Source: Proteromonas lacertae (lineage: Eukaryota; Sar; Bigyra; Opalinata; Proteromonadidae). From it: 64,000 nucleotides of DNA. The notes beneath the pieces were generated by a model, which was not told where the DNA came from, ran no database searches, and worked only from the letters and a program-made list of their open reading frames with translations. A program made the translations under genes and the position numbers. This document shows, in pieces, positions 51,033 through 61,560 of this stretch; position 1 is the stretch's first letter, and each line of letters opens with the position of its first letter. The stretch covers positions 140,517 to 204,516 of the forward strand of contig NGBS01000305.1 of the NCBI GenBank assembly GCA_002245135.1, written 5' to 3'.

Positions 51033-52969
51033 TCACATCCATAATATATAATTACTCATATACTTAATAAACATCACAATATACTCAATTACCACTTCCA
51101 CAGAAATGCTAAAGGTTGTATCAATCTCAATTAATTGTTTGTATAAAAGAATAGCTAATTCAGTAAGTCCTTCTATTATTAATAAATAAATAAAAAGAGT
51201 ATAAAAATACGATTTAAAGATTTCTGCAGTAATGGGAATAAGTTGTTTAACTTAATTGATTTGTTAAAACAATACAAAATATATTGTTTTATATCTCTAA
51301 GTTTCATCTTGTCACATATGTTATAAAACTCATACAATGTAAATATGTCATTTTTATACTATCAAAATTATATTAATAATGAGATTAATACCTTATTCAT
51401 CAGACTTGCATCTTTATAACACTGTAAAAATGTCTTTAAAATACTAATATCAATATCAGTATAAAAAGATGCAATTTTCTTTGAATGAGTTAATTTACAC
51501 AACTTTTCCTTATTAAATTTCACTATTTTACTACTTTTAATATCAGGTCCAATTCTTATTTCATAATTTGCATTCTTTAATAAATCTTGACATTCATATA
51601 AACCACAATCACTATTTACATCATTATCACTTAATAACAACACTGACTGTAAGAGACTCATGACGAATGGAGTATCTAATGAATTGCTTATCAGTAATTG
51701 ATATATTATTCCATTCTCTTTAGAATATAACATTCTATCAGAATCTTTCAATAGTGGAGATAAATATATTAATGATATAAAACAGTTGTAAAGTCTTCCT
51801 TCATCATTCTTACAGAGATTTGGTATTTGTATCAAATAATCAAACTATAAAAGAGTATAGAATAGTCGAAACAAAAATACATTGTAGTTAATAATGAATA
51901 TTTGAATAATTAATACACAAAATTGATTTATATCTTCATCATTAATATTCTTCTTATGAAGCAAATCTAATAATTGAATAATTATTCCTGATGACAAAAG
52001 ATAATTGTATTTCTTTTCATTAGCAAGTATATTAATCAATCTTTGACTTTCCAATCTGATTTCTTCATTCTTTGATGTAAAATATACTGATATTTTTGTG
52101 TGTAATAAACATGTAAAGTTAAATATATATTCACAACATTTCTTTAAATAAATATAAGTGTTTAACAAGAAGTTTAGCAGATGTAAAGATGAAGCAATAA
52201 TTATATCATTATTGGAATGTGTTGTTACTTCTATTATTAGTGAAATAATTGATTCTATTTCTTTTTGTACTTTTAATGTTGAGATTTGATTCTCAATTAT
52301 TCTTAGCGAATAACTTAATGTATTTATCTCTTCATTACTAATATCATTATTTAGACATTCTAAAGAATAATAATAATAATAATAACAAATATATACTTTT
52401 AGCATAATTCATTTATATTATCAATCAATATTCTATATAACGCATTAACATTAGTTAGCAATTCTGAACCATCTTTTCTTTTACTTACATGAGAGAGTAA
52501 TTTAAATGACTTTTCACTGTGATAAGATATATCTTTAACTATTATCATTATATTATCTGTTGTTAAATATGGTATATAGATTATTAAATTATCAAGAATT
52601 GGATATATTGTTTTGTAATAAGAGGTATAATGATTAAATAGATAGGAGTAAAGAGATGCTGGAATACGTTCTGCAAATAGCTGTTTTGATGTTTCAGGTA
52701 TGTTTGTAGTTATTAAAAGAGTATTGACAACACATTGCCTCTAATTAGAATAAGATAATATAAGAATATAGATATACTTGAATTTGTTCATTATAACTAT
52801 TTATAGATGATAATAAAGGAAGCCAGTTGTTATTCTCTAACTCAATTAACTAAATATTAAAAGAATTGATTTATACATTTTTTATTAACTGTTTATTTTG
52901 TAAAAGATAACAGCTACACGAAAAAAACGTTCTAACAGCTATCAGATCATTTTTGTTCTTCATAAGCAT
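51033..52969 (-). CDS. Helical (ARM-like) repeat protein, function unknown
   Basis: Unrecognised, all-helical, Leu/Ile-rich protein of about 590 residues. It starts MLMKNKNDLIAVRTFFSCSY and passes through helices such as IASSLHLLNFLLNTYIYLKK, ESQRLINILANEKKYNYLLS and LDTPFVMSLLQSVLLLSDND, resembling armadillo or HEAT solenoids. Short introns include 27 nt after LIKN and 37 nt after NEQIQ; two more near 51163-51210 and 51335-51368 lead to a TGA stop. A one-base shift is needed near 52405-52420 to connect two exons. Ciliary ARM proteins such as CFAP69 are a possibility that I cannot support. Confidence 0.5.
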
Positions 52970-53188
52970 TAAAACATTCCTAGATCACATAATACTAGAT
53001 AAACAATACTTAAAATCAGAGCAAAATGAGTTAACATTCTTTTGAAGATCGTTTTTACTCATTTTTAACTGTATGGTGTATGAAAATATTCATTCCCCTC
53101 ATTTTTAATTTTTCAAAAAATAACATATAAAAAGATTGAATATAGTATTTTTTTAATGAGCATTAATATAATAAATATTGTTAGAAGT

Positions 53189-53794
53189 TTACTCCTGTGA
53201 ATCATCATCATCATCATCGTCATATTCGTAATTGTAGTTTACTTTCTTGCCTCTTGTTCTACGTCCTCTTCTACCACCATAATCATCTTCTTCATCAAAT
53301 GCTCCAGCATCTAAATCACTGTCATCACTGTCATCTTCTTCTCCTGAGAAACCATTTAAGAAATCATTGTACGACTTTGAAATAAGTGTCAATGGATCAG
53401 CCTTGTTCTTCTTATCGAAGTAAAATACGTGATTCTCGTTATCTCCATCAGTGCCTAAGAATATAAAGTTACCATTTACATCTTCTGCTATAATGAGAAG
53501 ACCTATGAATTTTGTTCTTTCCTCTTCGCTAAATTTACTTTTTATCAATGTTTGGACATTCTTCTGAGCTTGAACAATGTCAATATCAGAATCACCTCCA
53601 GCACTATAAAACAAAGCGACTTTAACAGTTCTATTATTCAAAGTAAATGTACTTGGACGAGGATGACCTCCATTGTGTCTCACAAGGAATGTTCTGTATT
53701 GAGGAGGAAATGTCAATTCTAGTTTGCTTTCAATTCTACTGAGACTACGATCAGTGACTTTAGTCCACGATTCGGTAAATTTCATACGATTCAT
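53189..53794 (-). CDS. SUKH/SMI1-KNR4 domain protein
   Basis: Single-exon, 201-residue protein. The SUKH (SMI1/KNR4) fold is indicated by ESWTKVTDRSLSRIESKLEL, then TFPPQYRTFLVRHNGGHPRP ('FP--YR-FL---NGG-P'), DIDIVQAQ, and FIGLLIIAEDVNGNFIFLGT with a later HVFYFDKK strand. The C-terminus is acidic with an RGRRTRGKK basic patch and a run of Asp. In yeast this family includes a cell-wall integrity regulator, and in bacteria SUKH proteins are toxin-immunity proteins. No toxin partner is visible here, and a eukaryotic regulatory role is more likely. No introns; the long uninterrupted frame argues it is functional. Confidence 0.75.
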   Translation of the reverse strand: MNRMKFTESWTKVTDRSLSRIESKLELTFPPQYRTFLVRHNGGHPRPSTFTLNNRTVKVALFYSAGGDSDIDIVQAQKNVQTLIKSKFSEEERTKFIGLLIIAEDVNGNFIFLGTDGDNENHVFYFDKKNKADPLTLISKSYNDFLNGFSGEEDDSDDSDLDAGAFDEEDDYGGRRGRRTRGKKVNYNYEYDDDDDDDSQE

Positions 53795-54407
53795 TTCTAC
53801 AATATAAATATGAGAGGGATGTTAGTGAATAAATAGATCAGTAACAAAGAGAGAAAAAAATGGTACAATAGGAAGTATTGAGCATTTGAAAGCTAAAAAT
53901 AGTGTTATAATGCAAGTATAATAGATTCATACTCTAAACTAAAAATAAAAGCGCCAAACCAATAGCCTATCAAATTGAGTCATTTTTTGAATTTTGTTTG
54001 ATTTAAGAAATATTCTTGTGTTATTATTGATCAGTGGCTTCTTTTAACTACTATAAAATTATTTTTTAATAATAAATTACATCTGCCATAACTATTTCGC
54101 TTGATTTTAACTATTTGATAATCTGACTTTGTTTTTTGAGCATTTCATTATTCTTAAAATTATTGATAGCACCATTGAAAAGCATTTAGACGCATAAAAT
54201 AAGAGTTCTATAAAATTGTGCTTATACTCAAGCATTGACTAAAAAATGTTGTATAAGTCTTTGTTTTCATTATTCTATCACATGAACAACATATTACCCC
54301 TAACCACATACATTAACAGGTTTGAGACTTTCATAAAAAATCTATTTTTCCTTATTTCTTACCTCACAATCTACATATAAAACTAAATTTAATATATAAG
54401 AGCTATA
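53795..54407. other. Intergenic spacer between divergent SUKH and SWEET genes
   Basis: AT-rich, no gene. A TCAAGCA occurs at 54228-54234, about 175 nt from the SWEET start. Confidence 0.4.
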
Positions 54408-55109
54408 ATGGCAACTGTAGTAGGTCAAGCAGCAACTGTTTCATCATGGGCTTTATTTTTTGCACCAATGTATTTAATTATTGATTATTTGATTTATAGA
54501 CCAAGTATTAAGGAAATTAACAGCAAAAAGAATATCGGGAAATATTCATATCTTCCTTTTTTCTCAATTGTGTTTAATTGCACAGCTTGGGTGATTTATG
54601 GCTACTCGAAGATGGATAAGGCAGTAATATACACCAATCTACCAGGAATATTCCTTGGAATGATTTATTCTTATGTTTATTACAGATATACTCCTGACAA
54701 GTCTAAATTCTCAAAATTACACAAAGGTTATTTAACACTAACACTATTACTAGGTTTATCATACTTTTTATTACCAACAAACATAAGTCAAATGTTTTTG
54801 GGATTAGTCGCTAATTGTGGCTCAATCAGTGTATTTGGAGCACCATTATCCAAATTAGTATACTTATATATAATTCATATAAAATAGAAAGATGTTGTTC
54901 TCTCAAAATCAACAGAAGGAATGCCTTTGTGTATGTGTATATGTAATATGATCGTTTCAACATTATGGACGCTGTATGGTCATATTGTAAAAGATTGGTT
55001 TATTATATTCCCAAATTTATGTGGAATGATTTTAGCAATGATTCAGCTGTTGTTGTTTGTTATTTTTCCAGTCAGAGCACCACGATATGTTAAGGTTGAT
55101 AATGTTTAA
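54408..55109 (+). CDS. SWEET (SLC50/MtN3) sugar transporter
   Basis: Sugar uniporter of the SWEET family, about 223 residues with seven predicted membrane helices in the 3+1+3 arrangement. The first MtN3 repeat includes FAPMYLIIDYLIYRPSIKEI, FNCTAWVIYGYSK and YTNLPGIFLGMIYSYVYYRY. The second includes CGSISVFGAPLSKL, joined by a 30-nt intron (54858-54887, GTATAC...ATAG) to KDVVLSKSTEGMPLCMCICN, then STLWTLYGHIVKDWFIIFPN and LCGMILAMIQLLLFVIFP. The second repeat has the typical 'P-N--G---A--Q--L' motif; the first has 'TNLPG'. It is convergent with a second SWEET gene. Confidence 0.9.
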
Positions 55110-55255
55110 TTTTTTAGCTAGTTAAACATTTCATATTATCAATTTTAAATATAATTTGAAAGATTTATGAGTTTTTTTTTATTATTATTCTAAAACCAAT
55201 ACACAACATGAAATATAAATAAACGAGTATGTGTTATATATAAAAGAATACTCTC

Positions 55256-55997
55256 TTAATGTTTCATATTGTTCGCATTATTTGATTTATCGTCATCTTC
55301 AAGTTCTTTATATCCTTTTGGATAAATGCAAAACAAAAATATTTGCACAAGTGATATTAAAATGCCAATAGCATTTGGAAATGTAACTAAGAAGTTTTTC
55401 ATCAAAATTCCATAAAATGTCCAAGCTAAACTTGAGAACATACTACAACATGTCATCAGTAATGGAACTCCTTCCATTGACTTGTTTCTAATCACATCTC
55501 TCTATAATTTAATATAAACACAGGTAATAATCATACTATTTTAATTATAGGTGCTGAGTATATGCTAATAGTGCCAATATTACTGCAAATCCCATAAAAT
55601 AAACTAACTGATGAAAAATCGGCATAAAAGTACAAGAGAAACAACAATATGCAGAACAATACGAAAGTAGCATTTATTTTCCATATATAACTTCTATCTT
55701 TTGCATACAACGCATAACAAAAACAAAATATAATTCCTAAATAACTCCCAGGTAGGTTCGTGGTCATTATTGTGAAATTGTTGAGAGTATATCCATATAA
55801 AAACCATGATGTACTATTTATTATTGAAATAAAGTATGTTAAATATGAATATTGGCCAACATCTTTATTTTTCACTATTTCCCTTATTGAAGTACTAATA
55901 ACAAAATTAATTATTTTTATGAATTATACATCGGACCTAAATAAATAAGCCATGTAGAAACAAGTGCTACTTTCCCAACAAAATCAATAAACAACAT
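55256..55997 (-). CDS. SWEET (SLC50/MtN3) sugar transporter, second copy
   Basis: Paralogue of the preceding gene on the opposite strand, ~220 residues, seven helices. Exon 1 gives MLFIDFVGKVALVSTWLIYL, a 35-nt intron (GTATAA...TTAG) follows, then IREIVKNKDVGQYSYLTYFI and STSWFLYGYTLNNFTIMTTN, LPGSYLGIIFCFCYALY. A second short intron joins SAPIIKI to RDVIRNKSMEGVPLLMTCCS, then AWTFYGILMKNFLVTFPNAI and GILISLVQIFLFCIYP. Both the TN-LPG and PN-G motif regions are present. The tail is acidic. Tail-to-tail orientation suggests duplication with inversion. Confidence 0.9.
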
Positions 55998-56087
55998 TAT
56001 TTTAAATCTAAAATGAAAAATTCATTCTCAAAATAGATATTATTTCCATCAAAAAACACAACAAATACGCTTAAAATATACATTTAT

Positions 56088-57431
56088 TTAAGCAACTAAT
56101 TCTGATGATATTAAGTCAACCTTCTTATTATCTCTCTTTTCCAATCTGAACATCACATCTATCAAAATAGTCATAAACAATCCAATAAAAGTCGATGCAT
56201 ATGATAATATATAAGCATATTGATCACCAAATGAATCATTTACAACTCCAAAAGCAAACATTGCCAATATCTGAATAACAGTTTGAAATGGAATAATAAT
56301 CCCTGTTGCAGTTTCAGAATCTTCTTTAAAATAATAAATTACTAATCCCATCACAGCAGGCCAAAAGGTTGAAACAAAGAATCCAGAAGCAGCTATAAAT
56401 CCTAAAGCAACATTGGCATTACTCAACGAAAATCCAAATACTGCGCAAATAATAGTACCAAATGCTAATGCATACAATGTATTAACTGGACCCAGTTTAT
56501 CTGACACAATTCCATTTATTAATCTTGAAAATGTATAAATCATAAGAAAATATGTGAAAAAATTACTTGCAGCATCATTACTAACATGTAAATACTTTGT
56601 TGCATATAACACACCCCAACTGCTAGTTGATCTTTCAGTGATTGTGTAAAATGCTAAAATCAATACAATTGTCCATACTCTGACATTCTTAAATAACTCC
56701 ATGGGTGATGCTTTATCTGGTGATGGAGTAACATATTTATTTTTATCATTATCATTGTTAATATCAGTTATTTCAAAGTGTGACATTGATATTCTTTCTT
56801 TTGGCTTTTCTTCATACGGTAAATTCGTTTTTGGATCTCTATCATAAGGGATAAATATACTTGGAATAAAGAATATTACAACAGGAATAATTGATAATAA
56901 GTAGTGTTCTTTATAACCAAAATTTGGATAAGCATGTTGAAAGAGTTGAATATAGGGAGGAGCAATAAAGGATCCTACTCCATAAAAGAAGACTAATAAA
57001 CAAAACATCATTCCTACATGCTTATCGAATGTTATTGAACCTAATGAATTACCTGATAAATCTAATGCTCCTAATCCAGCTGATGCTAAGAATAAGAAGA
57101 ATAGAATCAACCATAAACTGTCAGAGAGGTATATTCCAACAAAACCAATCAAGGGACCGATGTAACCAATTAAGAATACCCATCTATAACCCCACTTATA
57201 AATAATGGTTGCTGACAACATTGAAAAAATCATATATCCAACGAGCATTGCATTAGGCAAATAACTGTACACTTCATAAGAAATATCCTTCTCTTCTTTG
57301 ATCATGGGAAGTAATATCCCTTTAGCATTATCAATGAACCCTTCAGCTACTAAAGCTCCAAAACAAGCAAAACACTTGAGCAAATATACTCTGTTTCCCC
57401 AAATATCGATTTTCATTTTTTTGAAACACAA
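56088..57431 (-). CDS. Major facilitator superfamily transporter
   Basis: Intronless 447-residue protein with twelve apparent membrane helices and a central hydrophilic loop (residues ~205-255, NNDNDKNKYVTPSPDKASPM). N-terminal half: YLLKCFACFGALVAEGFIDN, AMLVGYMIFSMLSATIIYKW with the GYRW pattern following, and LGALDLSGNSLGSITFDKHV. C-terminal half: AFYTITERSTSSWGVLYATK, FSRLINGIVSDKLGPVNTLY, ASGFFVSTFWPAVMGLVIYY. The layout resembles FucP-like or BSC6-like MFS carriers. Substrate unknown. A truncated sister gene follows upstream. Confidence 0.85.
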   Translation of the reverse strand: MCFKKMKIDIWGNRVYLLKCFACFGALVAEGFIDNAKGILLPMIKEEKDISYEVYSYLPNAMLVGYMIFSMLSATIIYKWGYRWVFLIGYIGPLIGFVGIYLSDSLWLILFFLFLASAGLGALDLSGNSLGSITFDKHVGMMFCLLVFFYGVGSFIAPPYIQLFQHAYPNFGYKEHYLLSIIPVVIFFIPSIFIPYDRDPKTNLPYEEKPKERISMSHFEITDINNDNDKNKYVTPSPDKASPMELFKNVRVWTIVLILAFYTITERSTSSWGVLYATKYLHVSNDAASNFFTYFLMIYTFSRLINGIVSDKLGPVNTLYALAFGTIICAVFGFSLSNANVALGFIAASGFFVSTFWPAVMGLVIYYFKEDSETATGIIIPFQTVIQILAMFAFGVVNDSFGDQYAYILSYASTFIGLFMTILIDVMFRLEKRDNKKVDLISSELVA

Positions 57432-57542
57432 TTATTTTTAAAACACAAATAGAATATTATTTTTTGCCACACTTAACAAAAATACATTTATACATATACA
57501 TAGACATAAACATTATATAATTAAAACAACTTTGCATTTCAC

Positions 57543-58559
57543 TTAATTCTTCATCTTTCCATCCAAATACATAAAAAAATTTAATAAAATTGTCATTAAT
57601 AAACCTAAGAATAGCATTGAATAGGAAAGCATATAAGCATATTGATCACCAAAAGAATCATTTACGATTCCCAACGCTGCAGTAACTAATATCTGAGTTA
57701 TAGCTTGCATAGGTAATATCAATGCAGTAACTGATTCGGAATCATTTTTATAATTCTGTACAACCAAACCCATACAACAAGGCCAAAATGTAGATACAAA
57801 ACCACCAGAAGCTGCAAAAAAGTATATTGCAGTAGTACCATGAGGAAATAAAAAGCCTAAAACACAGCAAATAATAGCACAAATTGTCAGAACATAGATC
57901 ATTTTGAAGTAACCGATTCTGTCAGTAATTACACCAGTAAATAACCTTGAAAATGTATAAATAAATAAAAAGGCGGTGAAAAAATTGGAAGCAGTTGATT
58001 CACTTAAATGTAAGTATTTAGTAACATATAACACTCCCCAATTGCTTGTCGATCTTTCAGCTACAGTAAAAAATGATAAAATCAATCCAATATTCCATAC
58101 TCGAGTGTCTTTTAAAACTTCAACAATTGATTTCTTTTTTATTGGTTCAATTTTATCACCTTTATTTCCTGCAATTTCAAACAATGTTGTTGGCTCAATT
58201 TCTTCAGGTATTTCAATATGCGACAAAGAAGCAAAGGAATGAGACAAGGATTTTGATTTTTGAACAGGATACTTCAAATCATTCTCATCTACAGTTAGAA
58301 GAGATTGAGATGTATGTTGTATTAAATAGGGAGGATCTTCTTTATTATATGGAATGAATAACGTTGATAACATTACCAATCCAACAAGAATCAGTAAAAA
58401 TAAGTAGTATTCTCTATAAGTATACGATGGGAATAAATAACGTATTAATTGAATGTATGGTGGTGCAAAAAATGCGCCAACTCCATAACTCATTGCAGAA
58501 AGGCAGTACATTAATCCTACACATCTATTATAAGTTATTGTATATAATATAAATGCATG
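57543..58559 (-). pseudogene. MFS transporter lacking its N-terminal third (truncated paralogue)
   Basis: Close paralogue of the neighbouring MFS gene. Homology starts abruptly at ITYNRCVGLMYCLSAMSYGV (equivalent to residue ~134 of the intact copy) and runs to the C-terminus, with FAPPYIQLIRYLFPS, FFTVAERSTSNWGVLYVTKY, FSRLFTGVITDRIGYFKMIY and SGGFVSTFWPCCMGLVVQNY. The first ~133 residues, about four membrane helices, are absent. The frame stays open into the hairpin repeat at 58563 but loses similarity. An in-frame ATG at 58511 could start a 322-residue product, which would be unusual for a functional carrier. The break coincides with the left edge of the virus-like segment. A distant upstream exon cannot be excluded. 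Confidence 0.65.
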
Positions 58560-58562
58560 AAA

Positions 58563-58655
58563 TCCTCTTTTATAGAGGATCCTCTTCTAAAAGAGGATTT
58601 TTAGATCCTCTCTGAAAGAGGAAAGAGGATTTTTAGATCCTCTTTAAAAGAGGAT
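58563..58655. repeat. Clustered short hairpins at the element boundary
   Basis: Tandem palindromic units built on AGAGGAT and ATCCTCT. The unit AGAGGATTTTTAGATCCTCT occurs twice (first in 58591-58611, again in 58624-58643) with related partial copies around it. Each can fold into a 7-bp stem with a six-base loop. Confidence 0.85.
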
Positions 58656-59296
58656 ATATGTATAACCGTAAGAATATCACTGTATGTGGGTAAACCGTAC
58701 CAGACTATTCTTAGGTGCCTTCTACAGATAAGAATAAGCGATTTGAGTGTGAATTAGTTTTTGGTACGGGTTATACTGGAGCAAGCGGTGAATTTTAAAT
58801 TGTGTATATATTTTAGTGTGTGAATAAATTTATGGGTCAAATTCTATTTTTATATTTTTAATAGTTTTTAGCGTAGGATAGTAGAAATAATGTGTAGAAA
58901 TAGATAAGTAGCTACCTGTTCTACCCCGGCAGGGTAGCTACTTTATAGAATAAGAAATGTATTTCTATGTAAGTAAGTAGCGTGTCCTGTGTAGCCTGAC
59001 TAGGACTTAGTGATTAAATAGTGTGATGGCCAAGCTACAGAATGCGTTCTTACTTTTTTTTTGGTTATTTTTTTTCATTTATCAATTTATTCATGGATTT
59101 ATATAGTGTAGTTAAAAACATTCAAAAGAATTTAAATAGTATCAAAAATATATATTTAAAGAATTATCTGCAGTATTCTATATTTTTTACTAAATCGAAA
59201 TTCTGACGTGAAACTGTTGTTATAAACAGAAAAAAGAAACAGTTTTGATTTTCCTGAAATTTTAGAAAAACCGTTTTTTATCAAAAAAATATAAAT
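58656..59296. other. Non-coding stretch inside the element edge, with inverted repeats
   Basis: No open frame. It contains an imperfect inverted repeat (GTATAACCGTA at 58660-58670 against TACGGGTTATAC at 58765-58776), a strong hairpin at 58906-58943 and a short GC-richer patch near 58970-59040. Its texture differs from ordinary intergenic spacers in the window. Confidence 0.5.
58906..58943. repeat. Strong stem-loop
   Basis: AAGTAGCTACC and GGTAGCTACTT form a perfect 11-bp stem around a 16-nt loop containing CTACCCCGG. Unusually GC-rich for this window; possibly a viral regulatory or replication structure. Confidence 0.75.
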
Positions 59297-59764
59297 ATGT
59301 GTGCTTCAGTAAACTTTGCTTTCTTTTGTTCATTTAGAAATAATGAAGATTATTTAGATAAGTGTATATGTGGAACATGTAAGTTTTACTTATATTTTAA
59401 CCATAACATAAGTGCAGTTTTAGATAGCCCATTACCTAAGGAAGAGATAAAGTCTTATAATGAATTCTGTGCTATTTGCCATCAAAAGATGTGGACAAAG
59501 TATAGTGATAAGAGATATTATATGATGCTTTTCGATATTAAACCATCAGTAAAACCAAGAGGATTAAATAGACATTATTTTGCAGTGTTTGATAAGTATA
59601 TTGAATGGTTAACACTACCTGAAGGAATGGGAAGTGTTCATTTGAAGAAGAATCCTATGTTGAAACATTATGTAAAGAAGAATTATATATTTGATGATAG
59701 TGATGATGATGAGGAAGAAGAAGTTAAAGGAAACAATGATCAAACTACGATAAACATACTCTAA
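59297..59764 (+). CDS. Small Cys-rich protein of the virus-like element
   Basis: Intronless 155-residue protein starting MCASVNFAFFCSFRNNEDYL. Two cysteine pairs (CICGTCKF and CAICHQKMW, about 45 residues apart) suggest a zinc-binding site. The C-terminus is acidic (DDSDDDEEEE). It is the only plus-strand gene seen in the element. No family recognised; a viral accessory or DNA-binding role is possible. Confidence 0.5.
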   Translation: MCASVNFAFFCSFRNNEDYLDKCICGTCKFYLYFNHNISAVLDSPLPKEEIKSYNEFCAICHQKMWTKYSDKRYYMMLFDIKPSVKPRGLNRHYFAVFDKYIEWLTLPEGMGSVHLKKNPMLKHYVKKNYIFDDSDDDEEEEVKGNNDQTTINIL

Positions 59765-59899
59765 ATTTTAAAACGAATCTTTATCTTAAAATGATTTGGG
59801 ACAGGGTTTAAAAATATGCGTAATTTAATAAAAATCATATAATATAATAAAAATATAATAAATTTTATAATAAACATAATAAAATAATCATAATAAAGA

Positions 59900-60730
59900 T
59901 TAAAATGGTTCTGTAACACCTGTATCCATCCACTCTGTTATAATAACTTGAGGTGGGAATGCTTGATATGAATATGCATCAAGACCTTTTCGTTCTATAT
60001 AAAGATTACATTTATTATTATTATTTCTTAATATAGGCCAAAAACATCCATAATCATTAATTGCAGGTTGTGAAGTTTCATTTATTACACCTTGTATAGG
60101 GAAGTATATTCCATTACTACCATCTACAAAGTATGTTTCTAATAATTTGTTATAATATTGTTGCAATAAATCTTCTTTACCTGGTTCAGCTTTAATAACA
60201 TGATTGTCATCTAGATATAATATAAATCCATAACCATCATCATGATTTTTTAAAACAAGGCCATTATATATTTTGATTCTCATAAAATGTTCAAACATTT
60301 GAATTTTTATAGGTACTTTTACAGTAGATTCATATTGATTGATGGAACCATCTTGAAATATATAGAAATTAACTGACCAATATGTATATTCAGTATGCAA
60401 TAATTTAGGTGATACAGAATTATTAACTATTGTAGTGCTACCTCCAGAGCTATTATTTACAACATTATATATTTCTTGACATTTACCATATATAGTATTT
60501 GTAGTAGTTTTGATATCATTAACAGGTGTAATAATATTATTTATTTGAGTATCAGTATGATTATTAATAGGTTTAACAATAGTATCAGGATCAGTAGGTT
60601 GTATATTTATTTTGTCAGCTATATCTTTAGCAAGCTTATCTGTATCAATATTTATATCTGAAGTATTTCGTTCCCCAATAAACATTTTTTGAATTAATAA
60701 ACAATAAAATAACAAAATTAATAAAAACAT
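59900..60730 (-). CDS. Virus-like structural or surface protein with N-terminal membrane segment
   Basis: About 276 residues, starting with a hydrophobic segment (LLILLFYCLLIQKMF) followed by a Thr/Asn/Ile-rich stalk and a beta-rich C-terminal region with many aromatic residues (e.g. TYWSVNFYIFQDG). Its ATG overlaps the TGA of the ATPase gene (TGATG), typical of compact viral genomes. A fibre or membrane-linked virion protein is an inference from location only; no family recognised. Confidence 0.5.
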   Translation of the reverse strand: MFLLILLFYCLLIQKMFIGERNTSDINIDTDKLAKDIADKINIQPTDPDTIVKPINNHTDTQINNIITPVNDIKTTTNTIYGKCQEIYNVVNNSSGGSTTIVNNSVSPKLLHTEYTYWSVNFYIFQDGSINQYESTVKVPIKIQMFEHFMRIKIYNGLVLKNHDDGYGFILYLDDNHVIKAEPGKEDLLQQYYNKLLETYFVDGSNGIYFPIQGVINETSQPAINDYGCFWPILRNNNNKCNLYIERKGLDAYSYQAFPPQVIITEWMDTGVTEPF

Positions 60731-61490
60731 CAAGAAACTTCAGAATGATCTTCAATCAAAATATTAAAGTTAGCTCTAAACACTTTTTTAACATTATCAA
60801 TATATAAGAAGTTATATTGTGGCTTAGTAACAGCTAAATATAACTCTTTAAATGTTTCATATTCAGGTATCCATATATTCAATGAGTTGTATAAGTCAAA
60901 CAAATTTCTATTACTCAATCCATAAAATGTTAAACAATAATCTACTTGTGATCTTGCTGAAGGTACTATATCAGTAATATATTGACTACTAATTATAATT
61001 TTTGATTTTAAATGTCTATTTTCTTTCATTAATACTGGTATGATATTAGCTGTTTTCAACTCTAAACTAAGATCATCAAATATTATGATATGTTCTGCAT
61101 ACTCATAATTATCTTTGTTTGTATCATCAATTGATTTCATTAACTTCTCTACCAAATTATCTCCTGAATAAGGTTCAAATAATGAATCGTTTTCATCATA
61201 ACTAATTTCATTATAATCTAATAACTCTTTAATTGAATCATATATCCTATCTTGTTTAATTGTACCTACGAAAAATGTACATGTTGTTTTTTCTTATATT
61301 TTGGATCTATAATATGTCTTAATATATTGTATATCAAAGTAGTTTTCCCACTGTTCTTACGAGCTACAATAAATATATTGCAGAAAGGCTCATTAAAGTA
61401 ATCATATCCCAGAATTTTCTTAGGATCAAAAGACTCACCACCATCAACAGGTTCAATTTGTATATTATTTATTTTTTCAAATTTAAACAT
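60730..61490 (-). CDS. A32/FtsK-like genome-packaging ATPase
   Basis: DNA-packaging ATPase of the polinton-like virus, virophage and NCLDV A32 lineage, about 253 residues. Walker A is VARKNSGKTTLIYNILRHI near residue 45. Walker B is HIIIFDDLSLEL, followed by family-typical downstream features: a 'RH' after it, the sensor-like ISSQY and an R-S-Q-VDY strand. A one-base shift near 61270 separates the Walker A part from the rest; both halves fit one protein. This is the most secure marker of viral origin in the segment. Confidence 0.8.
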
Positions 61491-61560
61491 AGTGTGTGTA
61501 TATATATATTATGTAGTGAGAAATCAAAAATAAAAATAGAAGTCAATAATAAAGTGTTAT

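Noticed and set aside
58970-59040. Possible tRNA in the GC-richer patch
   Set aside because: GTCCT/AGGAC can pair, but there is no T-loop or anticodon arm pattern.
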